Source of the DNA: Halomonas alkalicola
GTDB lineage: Bacteria; Pseudomonadota; Gammaproteobacteria; Pseudomonadales; Halomonadaceae
Assembly (NCBI RefSeq): GCF_030704205.1
Contig: NZ_CP131913.1
Span: 310,001 to 374,000 of the forward strand
DNA length: 64,000 nt
Direction: 5' to 3'
Below, piece by piece: positions 1-8,264 of this stretch. A program made the position numbers and the translations under genes. Below the pieces are notes generated by a model that saw only the letters and a program-made list of their open reading frames with translations, was not told where the DNA came from and searched no databases. Numbering within the stretch: position 1 is the first letter of the stretch; every line of letters begins with the position of its first letter.

Positions 1-291
1 GGCGACGTCGGCGTTGACGTGGCGGCGGGTCTCGTCGGCCAGCATCTCGGCGATCAGCTCGCGCACCTTGGGGGCCAGCTTGACCCCGCCCTGCTCGTCC
101 GGGCGCCACAGGATGCGCGCGGCGAGAAGCCGGTTCAGCGCGGTCTTGCTCAGCCCGGCCAGCGGCACCTCGTCCCGGGCGTAGCCGGCCATCAGCGTCT
201 CGGCGTGCTTGCCGAGCAGCGCCAGCCGCTCGGTGCCGGTGCTGATCAGCCGGCTCTCCAGGGCGTGAGGGTCGCCGACGCCCCCCGTCAC
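1..291 (-). CDS. Third gene of a condensin-like operon (MksF/JetA position), 3' end off the window
   Basis: Only the first 97 codons are present; the gene runs off the left edge. It starts at a GTG whose bases overlap the TGA of the upstream MksE-like gene (GTGA), so the two are translationally coupled. The visible part is a soluble, helix-rich, charged sequence without signal peptide or membrane segment. Positions about 20-85 could form a winged-helix-like N-terminal domain, as kleisins of the MukF/MksF type have. I do not recognise it by sequence; the role is inferred only from its place after an SMC-like ATPase and a small MksE/JetB-like protein. It could also be the JetA-type subunit of a Wadjet-like system. 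Confidence 0.6.
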   Translation of the reverse strand, partial: MTGGVGDPHALESRLISTGTERLALLGKHAETLMAGYARDEVPLAGLSKTALNRLLAARILWRPDEQGGVKLAPKVRELIAEMLADETRRHVNADVA

Positions 292-959
292 AGCAGGCTC
301 TCCTGACCGGCCGGCGCCTGGTCATCGATGGGCAGGTGCTCCTCGTCGCGGATGAAGCGCACCAGGTCGATCAGGTAGTCGATCTTGGCGGTCACCACGT
401 AGTACTGCCGGTCGGCGTGGGGCTGGAGCAGGTAGCCGTGCTCCCTGAGCCGCTTGAAGACCTGCTTGATCTGGGCGTCGAGCTGCTCGCTCTGGGAGCC
501 GAAGAAGGGGTCGGTGGCGAGGCGCTCGAGGCGCTCGCGCAGGCCCTGGTTGTCCTCGCAGCGGGAACTGAAGTCCGCGGGCTTGAGCACGTCCCCCGCG
601 GAGGCCAGGCCATCGCGCCCCAGGGTCTCCTGGACCAGCTGCAGCCACTCCAGCAGCGGCAGCAGGCTTGAGACCGTCTCGGCCAGCTGCCGGGAGAGCT
701 GCTCCCGGGCGGCCTCGTCGAGCACGCGCCAGGCCAGAAAGTAGACGCTGCCCTCGTCGCTGGTGGCCAGGCGGCGGTTGAGCGGGCGCAGGTAGGCATC
801 GAGCCGTTCGCGGGTCGCCTCGTCCTCGAGACGGCGAAAGGCGCTCTCGTCGCTCACCGCGCAGATGAACTCGCCGGCCAGCAGGCGTTCGAGCAGGGGG
901 CCCAGCTCGACCATGGAAGGCGCCACCATGGCGCCTTCGCTGTGGATCATATCGCTCAT
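288..959 (-). CDS. MksE/JetB-like small condensin subunit
   Basis: A 223-residue acidic, helical, soluble protein. Its size and position fit the small dimeric winged-helix subunit (MukE, MksE, JetB/DUF4194) that bridges the kleisin and the SMC heads. The C-terminal half (residues about 150-210) has an alternating helix-strand pattern ending in a conserved-looking stretch, YYVVTAKIDYLIDLVRFI, typical of a winged-helix wing and helix. The ATG overlaps the stop of the SMC-like gene (ATGA at 956-959) and its own stop overlaps the next GTG, so all three are coupled. Family assignment rests on size, context and fold impression rather than on a diagnostic motif. Confidence 0.65.
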   Translation of the reverse strand: MSDMIHSEGAMVAPSMVELGPLLERLLAGEFICAVSDESAFRRLEDEATRERLDAYLRPLNRRLATSDEGSVYFLAWRVLDEAAREQLSRQLAETVSSLLPLLEWLQLVQETLGRDGLASAGDVLKPADFSSRCEDNQGLRERLERLATDPFFGSQSEQLDAQIKQVFKRLREHGYLLQPHADRQYYVVTAKIDYLIDLVRFIRDEEHLPIDDQAPAGQESLL

Positions 960-3900
960 GAGGCGGCCTCCTCGGCACGGGCCTGGAGGCGCTGGGCCAG
1001 GCGGCTCAGGCGCGGCTCGATGCGCTTGAGGCGGCGCTTCTCCGGGGCCGCCTCGTCGCGGTCGATCAGGTAGCGATTGTGGAACAGCAGCAGCACGTCC
1101 GACTCCGGGTTGGGGAAGGCGCCGACGATATGGATGCGGTTGTTGTCACAGGCGTCGAACAGTTTCTCGACGTTGTGATAGGCCAGGGTGCCGATCTCGT
1201 CGATGGGCCAGTGGATGGCGATCTCGGCCTGGCCCCGCAGCAGCCGGGTGAAGGCGAGCAGGAACTTGCACAGGATCAGGTAGGCCATGCCGTGGCTGGA
1301 GGACTCCAGCAGCTGGCGGTCGTTACGGATCACCAGGTCGGTGCCACCCTCATTGAGGTGCAGCTCCAGGCGCAGCAGGCTCTCGAAGCTGTACTGCTGG
1401 TCGCTACGCAACAGCTCCACCACGTCGGCCAGGGCATCGAGGTAGTCGTCACTGGGCAGCGGCTGGCCGGACTCCCGCCACTCCCGATAGCGCTGGGCAA
1501 AGCGCTTGAGCGGCTCCCAGAAGCCCAGCTCGTCGATGGTGGACTGGATCTTAACCTCGGCGCGGCCGATGCCCTCCAGCCGGAGGTCGTCGGCCACCTC
1601 GTCGGAGAGCCGCCGGCTCTGGGCGTTGATGCGGCGGTTGAGGTCGCGGAACACGGTGAAGAACTTGTCGAGGTCGTCGCTGAGGTTGCGCCCCTCTTGC
1701 AGCAGCTGCTGTTGCTGGCCCTCGAGCAGCTGGAGCATGTCGCGCAGCACCCCGAGCAGGCGGCGCGGGCCAGGATCCTCGAGCTTGGCGCGCTCGGTCT
1801 CCAGGGCGTCCTGGAAGTCGGCGCTGGCCCCCTTGACCAGCTCGACCTCGATCTTCTCGCAGCCGCGACGCAGCTCGTCGAGCTGGCGGGCGTGGTCGGC
1901 CAGCGCCTGGCGGGCGCGCTCGATGCGCTCGGCGGCATCGCCCGGCGCTTCGCCGCGGGGCTCGGCGGCGGGCGCCAGCGCCAGGTCGGCGAGCTTGTCG
2001 AGCAGCGGCACCAGGGTCTCCACCAGCGCCTGCTCGGCGTCGCGGCGGACCTTGAGCTCGCCCACCGCGGCCTGGTGCGCCTGGCTGGCCGCACGGAAGT
2101 CGGCCCTGTGCTTCTCGCGCTCGCGCTCCGCCGCCTGGCGTTCGCGGTCGAGCGACGCCTCCTTCTCTACCAGCCGGGGCTTGCGCTCGCCCCACTCCAC
2201 GCGCATGAAGCGGGCGTAGTCGTCGAGCTCCTCGCGGCGCGCCTCGGTCGCACGGATGCGCTTGCCGAGGGCCTCGAGGCGGGTGCGGGTCTCTCCGAGG
2301 CGGACGGTGTCGACGCCCTGCTCGGCGAGCTCGCGATCGAAGGCGGCCTGCAGCTCCTCGCGCTGGCGGCGGTTCTCTTCCTTGAGCTCGCCGAGCTGAC
2401 GGCGGTATTGCTGGATCTGCTGTTCGAAGCCGGACAGCCGACCCTGGTAGTCGGCGGTCAGCTCGAGGCCCTGGGCGCGGTGGGTCTCCGCCAGTGCCGC
2501 CAGGGCACGCTGTCGCTCCTCGCTCAACGCCTGCTGGGTCGCCTGCTGCTCCTCCAGGGCCGCGCGGCAGGCGAGCTGGCGGGCCTGCTGGGCGTTAGCG
2601 TGGCGCTCCTGGCACTGGCGACGGGCCTGCAGAGCGTACTCCACCTCCTCGCCGGCACGCCGGCTGGCGCTGCGCCCGCGATCGAGGCGCGCGGTGGCTT
2701 CCTGCACCGTGTCATGGCGCGCCCTGAGGGCCTTCTCCGCCGCCTGGATCGCCGCCTGGGCCTCGCCGAGCGCCTGCTCGGCGGCCTCGATCTCGGCCAG
2801 CAGGCTTGCCTCGTCCTGGGCGTAGTCGGGCAGCGCGATGGCGGAGAGGTCCAGCGCCAGGCCGAAGAGGTCGTCGCTGGCCTCGTCGTTGAACTGAGGC
2901 GCCAGGTCGCGACGCTCAAGCAGCGCCGGGGCGATCACCTTGCCGAGGGTCACTTCCCAGCCCGGGCGATGGTGACGCAGGAAGTGGCGCAGGCTGCCCT
3001 GGGCGGGGTCGCGCTGCACCCGCAGCGTCTCGAGGTGCGCCTCGGCCCGGGAGCGCTGCGCGCGGGCCAGCTCCAACTCGCGCTCGGCGACCTCCCGCGC
3101 CTGCCGGCGCTCATCCAGCTCGCTGCGCAGGCTGTCGACCGCCGCCGTGGCGGCCTGCTGCTCGCTGCGGGCCTGATCGACCCGCGCCTGGGCGAGCTCG
3201 GCCTCGCGGGCCTCCTCCGCGGTCTGGGCGGTGTGGGCCAGCTGCGCCTTGAGCTCGGAGAGCCGGGCGGTGCCCTGCTCCAGGCGGCTGCGGTAGTCGT
3301 CGTCCAGGGCCTGGCGGCGCGCCTGGTAGTCGGCCTCGAGGCGGCTCTGCGCCTCGCGCTGGGCCTCCAGGCAGCCCTCCTTCTCCTCGCCCAGGGCGTC
3401 GATCAGCGCCTGGATCTCGTCGCGGCGCTGCTCCAGCAGGTCGCCCAGCTCCACCAGGCGGGCCTCGAGCCGCGCCTTGCTCGCCTGGAACGCCTGCTCC
3501 ATGAGTTCGAGGTGGTCACGCAGCTGCTGCTGCTGCTCACGCCACTGGGGCAGCGCCTTGAGGTCCTGCTCGAGGCCCGGCATGTCGGCCTCCTCATAGG
3601 CCTCGAAGCGGCGCTGCAAGTCGTCCAGGTCCCCGCGGGTCTTGTCCAGCTCGCTGTCGAGCTCGCTTGCACGATCGTTGAGGGCATCGCGGGTCTCGCG
3701 GTAGGCCTGCTCCTGGGCCTGGAAGTCGCGCTGGCGCTGGCCGAGCTCGGCCTCGAGGTCGGCCCGGGTGCGCTCGGCGCGGTGGCGGTCGGCTTCGAGC
3801 TGTGGCCTGAGCTGCCACAGCGAGGCCTCGAGGTCGGCGAGCTCGCGATCGAGGCTCTCGAGGGCGGCCAGGGAACGCTGCAGGGGGTCCAGGCGCATGG

Positions 3901-4636
3901 ACTGGCGCATACGGGCGATCCACTCCCGCGCCTTGGTGTTGCGAATGCGGGTGACCGGCAGCTCGACGCCGTCCTCCTCGAAGATCGCCGCCAGCATGGT
4001 CTTGAGGGTGTCCATCTTGCCCTCCTTGGCGTGTACTGCCGAGACCAGCTTCTCCATATGGCGGATGCGCTGCCCCGGGCGCACCAGGCTGAAGCGGGCG
4101 GCCACCTGGCGCAGGCGCAGCCCGTCGCGGCTGTTGGCCCGGGGCTGGGCATCACCGACCTGGGTGAAGTCGTTCTGGATCACCGAGCGATATTCGGAGG
4201 TGGCGCCGAACTTGGGGGACAGCGAGACCCCCTGGCGACGCAGGCCGTTGGCCCACTGGGCGTAGTCCAGGGCCGTCACCCCGGCCTCACTCTCCACCAG
4301 GTAGTCCTCGGGCCGATAGGGCGCGCCGACGAAGCGGTACTCCACGCCGCCCTCGCTCCTGCGGGTCAGCACCGCCTGGCAGACATCCCCCTCCTCGCGG
4401 CGATACTCGTAGACGAGGTAGCTGTTGCGGTGGGGCAAGTAGAAGGCATCGAACTTGAGCCGGGTGCGTGGGACGACCCGGTTGGGCAGCTCGCCGTAGA
4501 ACACCGGCACCAGGCGCTGCAGGGTCGTCTTCCCCGAGGCGTTGGTACCGCAGATGTTGGTGTGGCCATCCACACTGAGTTCGACCACGCCGTCCAGGTG
4601 GCCGTGAATCATCACGATGCGTAGCAGCTGGGCCAT
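956..4636 (-). CDS. SMC-like ATPase of a MukB/MksB/JetC-type condensin complex
   Basis: A 1226-residue ATPase built like an SMC protein. The N-terminal head carries a Walker A, GTNASGKT, at residues 30-37. Very long Q/E/R/A-rich coiled coils occupy about 250-560 and 650-1000. Between them is a compact segment with few coil heptads (about 560-640) that would be the hinge. The C-terminal head has a signature-like SSSHGM near 1112-1117 and a Walker B, IHWPIDE, ending at D1146-E1147. Length and architecture resemble the large DUF3584-type P-loop proteins and JetC/MukB. Such proteins load on DNA and extrude loops, and Wadjet versions restrict plasmids. The ATG is preceded by AAGGA six bases upstream. 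It is first in an operon with two smaller overlapping genes. Which condensin branch it belongs to cannot be settled here. Confidence 0.82.
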   Translation of the reverse strand: MAQLLRIVMIHGHLDGVVELSVDGHTNICGTNASGKTTLQRLVPVFYGELPNRVVPRTRLKFDAFYLPHRNSYLVYEYRREEGDVCQAVLTRRSEGGVEYRFVGAPYRPEDYLVESEAGVTALDYAQWANGLRRQGVSLSPKFGATSEYRSVIQNDFTQVGDAQPRANSRDGLRLRQVAARFSLVRPGQRIRHMEKLVSAVHAKEGKMDTLKTMLAAIFEEDGVELPVTRIRNTKAREWIARMRQSMRLDPLQRSLAALESLDRELADLEASLWQLRPQLEADRHRAERTRADLEAELGQRQRDFQAQEQAYRETRDALNDRASELDSELDKTRGDLDDLQRRFEAYEEADMPGLEQDLKALPQWREQQQQLRDHLELMEQAFQASKARLEARLVELGDLLEQRRDEIQALIDALGEEKEGCLEAQREAQSRLEADYQARRQALDDDYRSRLEQGTARLSELKAQLAHTAQTAEEAREAELAQARVDQARSEQQAATAAVDSLRSELDERRQAREVAERELELARAQRSRAEAHLETLRVQRDPAQGSLRHFLRHHRPGWEVTLGKVIAPALLERRDLAPQFNDEASDDLFGLALDLSAIALPDYAQDEASLLAEIEAAEQALGEAQAAIQAAEKALRARHDTVQEATARLDRGRSASRRAGEEVEYALQARRQCQERHANAQQARQLACRAALEEQQATQQALSEERQRALAALAETHRAQGLELTADYQGRLSGFEQQIQQYRRQLGELKEENRRQREELQAAFDRELAEQGVDTVRLGETRTRLEALGKRIRATEARREELDDYARFMRVEWGERKPRLVEKEASLDRERQAAEREREKHRADFRAASQAHQAAVGELKVRRDAEQALVETLVPLLDKLADLALAPAAEPRGEAPGDAAERIERARQALADHARQLDELRRGCEKIEVELVKGASADFQDALETERAKLEDPGPRRLLGVLRDMLQLLEGQQQQLLQEGRNLSDDLDKFFTVFRDLNRRINAQSRRLSDEVADDLRLEGIGRAEVKIQSTIDELGFWEPLKRFAQRYREWRESGQPLPSDDYLDALADVVELLRSDQQYSFESLLRLELHLNEGGTDLVIRNDRQLLESSSHGMAYLILCKFLLAFTRLLRGQAEIAIHWPIDEIGTLAYHNVEKLFDACDNNRIHIVGAFPNPESDVLLLFHNRYLIDRDEAAPEKRRLKRIEPRLSRLAQRLQARAEEAAS

Positions 4637-4716
4637 GCCGCGTCCTTGATGCTTGCCGTTGGGATCGAGGCCTGGCGGTCGGCGCCGGGCGATCCTGTGC
4701 CTTTTGGAAACGGCAA

Positions 4717-4745
4717 AGTATGCTGCAAAGCAGGGGGTGACACAA
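4717..4745 (-). promoter_or_regulatory. Candidate sigma-70 promoter of the condensin-like operon
   Basis: On the minus strand TTGTGT (4745-4740) and CATACT (4722-4717) are separated by 17 bases. They lie about 80-110 bases upstream of the SMC-like ATG. Matches to consensus are partial (3/6 and 4/6), so this is a prediction only. Confidence 0.35.
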
Positions 4746-4876
4746 AGACGAAAGGGGACGGGCGGGAGGTCAATCGAGGGGGCGAAGCGGACGGCTCGAA
4801 CGGATTGGTCGTCTCAGCCGTAAAGCGTCGGGGGCCCTCCCTGGCCCTGCGCCATCATCGTGTCAAACGCTGATAA

Positions 4877-4990
4877 TCAGACGATGTAGGCGCGAATGGC
4901 GTCACTGGCGGCGCGCTGCGCCATGGCGGTGGTGGCCCAGTACTCGAGCACTTCGCTGTCCAGAACGATCGCTTGGGTGGAAGTTGACAT
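4877..4990 (-). CDS. Small 37-residue protein, function unknown
   Basis: The ORF encodes 37 residues beginning MSTSTQAIVLDSEVLEYW and ending with an alanine-rich, probably amphipathic helix. It has no signal peptide, membrane segment or cysteine. I do not recognise it. It is likely to be expressed: an AAGGAG ribosome-binding site sits seven bases before the ATG, and a near-consensus promoter (TTGAAA-17-TATATA) lies just upstream. The same frame opens further upstream to 5059, but that extension would read through the promoter, so the internal ATG is preferred. It stands alone between the condensin-like operon and the M48 protease. A leader-peptide or regulatory-RNA role is also possible. Confidence 0.6.
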   Translation of the reverse strand: MSTSTQAIVLDSEVLEYWATTAMAQRAASDAIRAYIV

Positions 4991-5017
4991 GGCGTGTCTC
5001 CTTGGTAGGGAAAATAC

Positions 5018-5046
5018 TATATAACCCAGGATTTTCGACATTTCAA
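5018..5046 (-). promoter_or_regulatory. Strong sigma-70 promoter of the 37-residue ORF
   Basis: On the minus strand TTGAAA (5046-5041) and TATATA (5023-5018) are exactly 17 bases apart, each one or two bases from consensus. Transcription would start about 20 bases before the ribosome-binding site of the small ORF. It is the best housekeeping promoter match I found in this GC-rich window. Confidence 0.7.
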
Positions 5047-5174
5047 TGCGCGGAATCAATTTCCATATTGTTGCGTGAGCGTAACGATTTTTAACGAAAA
5101 CAGCCCGTTACGCCAGAATCGCAAACAACATCAGCGAGTTGCCCTCTCCCCATTGAGAGTCATCAGGAGCCATC

Positions 5175-6134
5175 GTGACCCATCGCCTGGCCGCCCAGCG
5201 GCTCAGAAACGCCCTGCAGCACCTGCTGATCCTGGCCGGTCTGGCCCTGCTGCTGGCGGTGCCCGGCTACCTGCTGGCGGGCGCCTTCGGGGTGGCCTGG
5301 GCCTTCGGTCTGGTAGCGCTGACCCTCTATCTGGGCGGGCGCATCCCACCGCGCCTGGCGCTCGCCCGCGCCAATGCCGGCCTGCTGCGCCGTCACCAGG
5401 CGCCGGCGCTCTACCGGGTGCTGGATCTGCTCTATCGCCGTGCAGGGATTCGCGCCGAACCCCAGCTCTTCTACGTGCCGTCGGCGGACCTCAACGCCTT
5501 CGCCGTGGGGGACGCCCGCGAGGGGGGCATCGCCCTCACCGACGGCCTGGTGCGCACCCTCGACCTGCGCCAGCTGGCCGGGGTGCTGGCCCACGAGGTG
5601 AGCCACCTGCGCCACGGGGATACCCGGGTCATGTCCATGGCGGCGACCATGACGCGCCTGACCATCTGGGGCGCCTTCCTGGTGCAGCTGGGGCTTGTGC
5701 TGATGCTGCCCATGGTGCTGGCCGGAGAGCTCAGGATGCCCTGGCTGGAGCTGCTGGTGGTGGCCCTGGCGCCTTCGGCCAGCACCCTGCTGCAGCTGGC
5801 GTTGTCGCGCAACCGGGAGTTCACCGCGGACCTCGAGGCGGCTGCGCTGACCCGGGATCCGCTGGGCCTGGCCGGGGCCCTTCAGGTGCTGGAGCGCCGC
5901 CAGGGGCTGTGGCTGTCGGCCCTGCTGCTCGGTGGCCGCCCGCCGGGCTGGTTCCGCCTGCTGCAGACCCACCCGCCCACCGACGAGCGCGTCCGCCGGC
6001 TGCTCGCCCTGGCCCGACTCCAGCCGCCGCGGCCCTCCTCCCCCCGCCCCCATCGCCCCGATAAGGGGCTGGTGGTGAACCGGCCGTCGCCCCTGGGACA
6101 CCGCCACTGGCTGGGGCGCAGGCCAGGGCGGTAA
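5175..6134 (+). CDS. M48-family membrane zinc metalloprotease (HtpX-like)
   Basis: A 319-residue integral membrane peptidase. Hydrophobic segments at about 17-38 and 40-55 are followed by the catalytic helix HEVSH (140-144), in which the two histidines bind zinc and E141 is catalytic. A hydrophobic pair follows (about 165-205), and then NREFTAD, in which E215 is the expected third zinc ligand. This layout is that of HtpX-type proteases, which degrade misfolded membrane proteins. It starts at a GTG with CAGGAG eight bases upstream. The C-terminal 40 residues are proline- and arginine-rich and unlike HtpX. It is monocistronic and ends in a strong hairpin shared with the convergent neighbour. 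Confidence 0.85.
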   Translation: MTHRLAAQRLRNALQHLLILAGLALLLAVPGYLLAGAFGVAWAFGLVALTLYLGGRIPPRLALARANAGLLRRHQAPALYRVLDLLYRRAGIRAEPQLFYVPSADLNAFAVGDAREGGIALTDGLVRTLDLRQLAGVLAHEVSHLRHGDTRVMSMAATMTRLTIWGAFLVQLGLVLMLPMVLAGELRMPWLELLVVALAPSASTLLQLALSRNREFTADLEAAALTRDPLGLAGALQVLERRQGLWLSALLLGGRPPGWFRLLQTHPPTDERVRRLLALARLQPPRPSSPRPHRPDKGLVVNRPSPLGHRHWLGRRPGR

Positions 6135-6137
6135 CGC

Positions 6138-6165
6138 AAGAGGCGACCCCGAAGGGTCGCCTCTT
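6138..6165. terminator. Bidirectional hairpin terminator between convergent genes
   Basis: A perfect 12-bp stem, AAGAGGCGACCC and its complement, closes a CGAA tetraloop. It sits between the M48 protease stop and the stop of the minus-strand Spy-like gene and can serve both. The stem ends in A/T pairs, but there is no long T-run. Confidence 0.8.
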
Positions 6166-6203
6166 GATCGCGCCAGGGCCCCGCTCTGCGAGGGGCCTTC
6201 GGC

Positions 6204-6683
6204 TTATTCGGCTGGCATCTGCTGCTGTTGCATCTGCTCCTGCATCTGGCGCATCTGCGCCTCCTGCTCCTCGGCCAGGCGCTCGAGCTCGTCGCGCTGC
6301 TCCGCGGTCAGGGTGGACTGGATGCGGGCCTGCATCAGGGCGCTCTCGGCGGTCATGTCACCAGTGAGCTGGCCGAGCCGCTCGGCGTCACGGCGAATGG
6401 CGGCCTCATCGAACTCCGGGCCGATCTGCTCGTGGATCTGCATCTGCACGCCCTGGGCCTCGGCCTGCAGCGACTGCAGCCGCTCCTGGCCATCGGTCAG
6501 CAGCGCGACCAGCTCCTGCTCCTGGCTGTCGTCCAGATTCACCAGCTCGTCGAGCTGGGCCACCTGCTGTTCGGCGCTGGGCGCGCCCTGGGGCATCTGC
6601 TGGGCCACGGCGGGGGCGGCCAGGGCGAAGGTCAGGGCAAGGGCGCTGCTGCCGATCACGGCGAGGGGCTTGGCAAATGTCAT
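6204..6683 (-). CDS. Periplasmic Spy/CpxP-like protein
   Basis: A 159-residue secreted protein. The signal peptide (residues 1-27) ends in APAVA-QQ. The mature part is almost entirely helical and rich in Q, E and M. LDDSQEQELVALL near residues 50-62 and LTAEQRDELERL in the second half both match the LTxxQ-type motif pattern of the Spy/CpxP family, whose members are periplasmic chaperones or sensors induced by envelope stress. The ATG at 6683 is chosen because it is preceded by CAGGAG and starts a clean signal peptide; the longer open frame to 7052 would overlap nfo. The C-terminus is a run of QMQ repeats. It is a single gene facing the M48 protease, itself often an envelope-stress gene. Confidence 0.7.
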   Translation of the reverse strand: MTFAKPLAVIGSSALALTFALAAPAVAQQMPQGAPSAEQQVAQLDELVNLDDSQEQELVALLTDGQERLQSLQAEAQGVQMQIHEQIGPEFDEAAIRRDAERLGQLTGDMTAESALMQARIQSTLTAEQRDELERLAEEQEAQMRQMQEQMQQQQMPAE

Positions 6684-6818
6684 GCAATCTCCTGAAAAAT
6701 CATGGGTATCCAATGACCCTAGCATGCCGCTGGTGGAGATGACACCCCGCACCCCACGGCGAGTTGCGCTAGAATCCCGAGCCATTCCCGAGACAGCAGC
6801 GGAGCCATCCCGTTCACC

Positions 6819-7667
6819 ATGAAATATATCGGAGCCCACGTCAGCGCCGCGGGCGGCGTCGATCAGGCGGTACTGCGCGCCGTCGAGATCGGCGCCAACG
6901 CCTTCGCCCTGTTCACCAAGAACCAGCGCCAGTGGAACGCCAAGCCGCTGGATGATGCCACCGTCGAGGCGTTCCGTGCCGCCTGCCGCCGGCACGGCTT
7001 CGGCCCGGGGCAGATCCTTCCCCACGACAGCTACCTGATCAACCTCGGCCACCCGGAAGCGGAGGGCCTGGCCAAGTCCCGGGCGGCCTTCGTCGACGAG
7101 ATGCAGCGCTGCGAGCGGCTAGGCATCGACCTGCTCAACTTTCATCCGGGCAGCCACCTGAAGAAGATCAGTGAGTCCGAGTGTCTCGCTCGCATCGCCG
7201 AGTCGATCAACGAGGCGCTGACCCGGACCCGCGGCGTCACCGCGGTGATCGAGAACACCGCCGGCCAGGGCAGCAACCTGGGCTGGCGATTCGAGCATCT
7301 GGCCGAGATCATCGAGCAGGTGGAGGACAAGGGTCGCGTCGGCGTCTGCCTCGATACCTGCCACGCCTTCGCCGCCGGCTACGACCTGCGCAGCGCCGAG
7401 GCGACCACCGCCATGCTCGACGAGTTCGAGCGGGTGGTGGGCATCGAGTACCTCAAGGGCATGCACCTCAACGACGCCAAGAGCGAACTCGGCAGCCGGG
7501 TCGACCGCCACCACAGCCTGGGCCAGGGCAATATCGGCCTTGCCTGCTTCACCACCCTGATGCGCGATGCGCGCACCGACGGCATCCCCCTGGTGCTGGA
7601 GACCATCGAGCCGGCCATCTGGGCCGAGGAGATCGCCTGGCTGCGCGCCCAGCAGGAGGCACCATGA
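6819..7667 (+). CDS. nfo: Endonuclease IV (AP endonuclease)
   Basis: A 282-residue AP endonuclease of the tri-zinc TIM-barrel family. It cleaves 5' of abasic sites and removes 3' blocking groups in base-excision repair. All nine zinc ligands of the E. coli enzyme are present at identical numbers: H69, H109, E145, D179, H182, H216, D229, H231 and E261. The start [13 protein letters not shown] is canonical. Its stop codon overlaps the ATG of the GNAT gene, so the two form a two-gene operon. A TAGAAT hexamer 44 bases before the ATG may be the -10 box. Confidence 0.97.
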   Translation: MKYIGAHVSAAGGVDQAVLRAVEIGANAFALFTKNQRQWNAKPLDDATVEAFRAACRRHGFGPGQILPHDSYLINLGHPEAEGLAKSRAAFVDEMQRCERLGIDLLNFHPGSHLKKISESECLARIAESINEALTRTRGVTAVIENTAGQGSNLGWRFEHLAEIIEQVEDKGRVGVCLDTCHAFAAGYDLRSAEATTAMLDEFERVVGIEYLKGMHLNDAKSELGSRVDRHHSLGQGNIGLACFTTLMRDARTDGIPLVLETIEPAIWAEEIAWLRAQQEAP

Positions 7668-8170
7668 CGACGGGTTCATCGCCGATCGGCATTCGCGCCT
7701 ACGATCCCGCCGACTGGCCCGCCGTCTGGGCGATGCTCGAGCCGGTATTCCGCGCCGGGGAGACCTACGCCGTGCCCCGCGACATCGGCGAGCAGGACGC
7801 CCACCGGATGTGGGTCGAGCTGCCCCGGGCGGTGCGGGTGGCGGTCGATGCGCAGGGCACCCTGCTCGGCACCTACTACCTCAAGGCCAACCAGGCCGGC
7901 CCCGGCAACCACGTGGCCAACTGCGGCTATATCGTCGCCGCGCAGGCCCGCGGCCTCGGCGTCGCCGGTCGGATGTGCGAGCACTCCCTGGGGCTGGCTC
8001 GCGAGCTCGGCTTCAGCGCCATGCAGTACAACCTGGTGGTGGCCACCAACGAGGTGGCGGTCAAGCTGTGGCAGAGGCACGGCTTCGCCATCGCCGGCAC
8101 CCTGCCCCGGGCCTTTCGCCACCCCGTGCACGGCCCGGTGGACGCCCACGTGATGTATCGGCTGCTGTAG
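7664..8170 (+). CDS. GNAT-family N-acetyltransferase
   Basis: A 168-residue single-domain GNAT protein. The acetyl-CoA pyrophosphate loop is visible as [11 protein letters not shown] (about residues 88-98), the R/QxxGxG/A motif A. It is followed by the typical [13 protein letters not shown] motif B, in which N and W-x-R-x-G-F mark the end of the fold. The substrate cannot be told. The ATG overlaps the nfo stop (ATGA) and has AGGAGG just upstream, so it is co-translated with nfo. A link to DNA repair is not implied by the sequence. Confidence 0.85.
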   Translation: MTTGSSPIGIRAYDPADWPAVWAMLEPVFRAGETYAVPRDIGEQDAHRMWVELPRAVRVAVDAQGTLLGTYYLKANQAGPGNHVANCGYIVAAQARGLGVAGRMCEHSLGLARELGFSAMQYNLVVATNEVAVKLWQRHGFAIAGTLPRAFRHPVHGPVDAHVMYRLL

Positions 8171-8185
8171 CCGTCGCCGAAGCCA

Positions 8186-8215
8186 TTGACCGGCCTCCCC
8201 GGGGCGGTGCATGCT
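8186..8215 (+). promoter_or_regulatory. Candidate promoter of the TRAP operon
   Basis: TTGACC (8186-8191) and CATGCT (8210-8215) are separated by 18 bases, about 50 bases before the dctP ATG. The spacer contains a short GC palindrome. This is a weak prediction. Confidence 0.3.
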
Positions 8216-8264
8216 CGGCAGGGCATCGAACCGCAAGACGCTGACACTACAAAGGAAACCAATA

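Noticed and set aside
1079-4624. 1181-residue open frame on the plus strand opposite the SMC-like gene
   Set aside because: It is the antisense of a coiled-coil gene. Its leucine/glutamine-rich, domainless product is a typical shadow of GC-rich coding DNA, while the minus strand has Walker motifs and a ribosome-binding site.
4646-4873. 75-residue plus-strand frame upstream of the small ORF
   Set aside because: No ribosome-binding site and no recognisable composition; it covers the likely promoter of the condensin-like operon.
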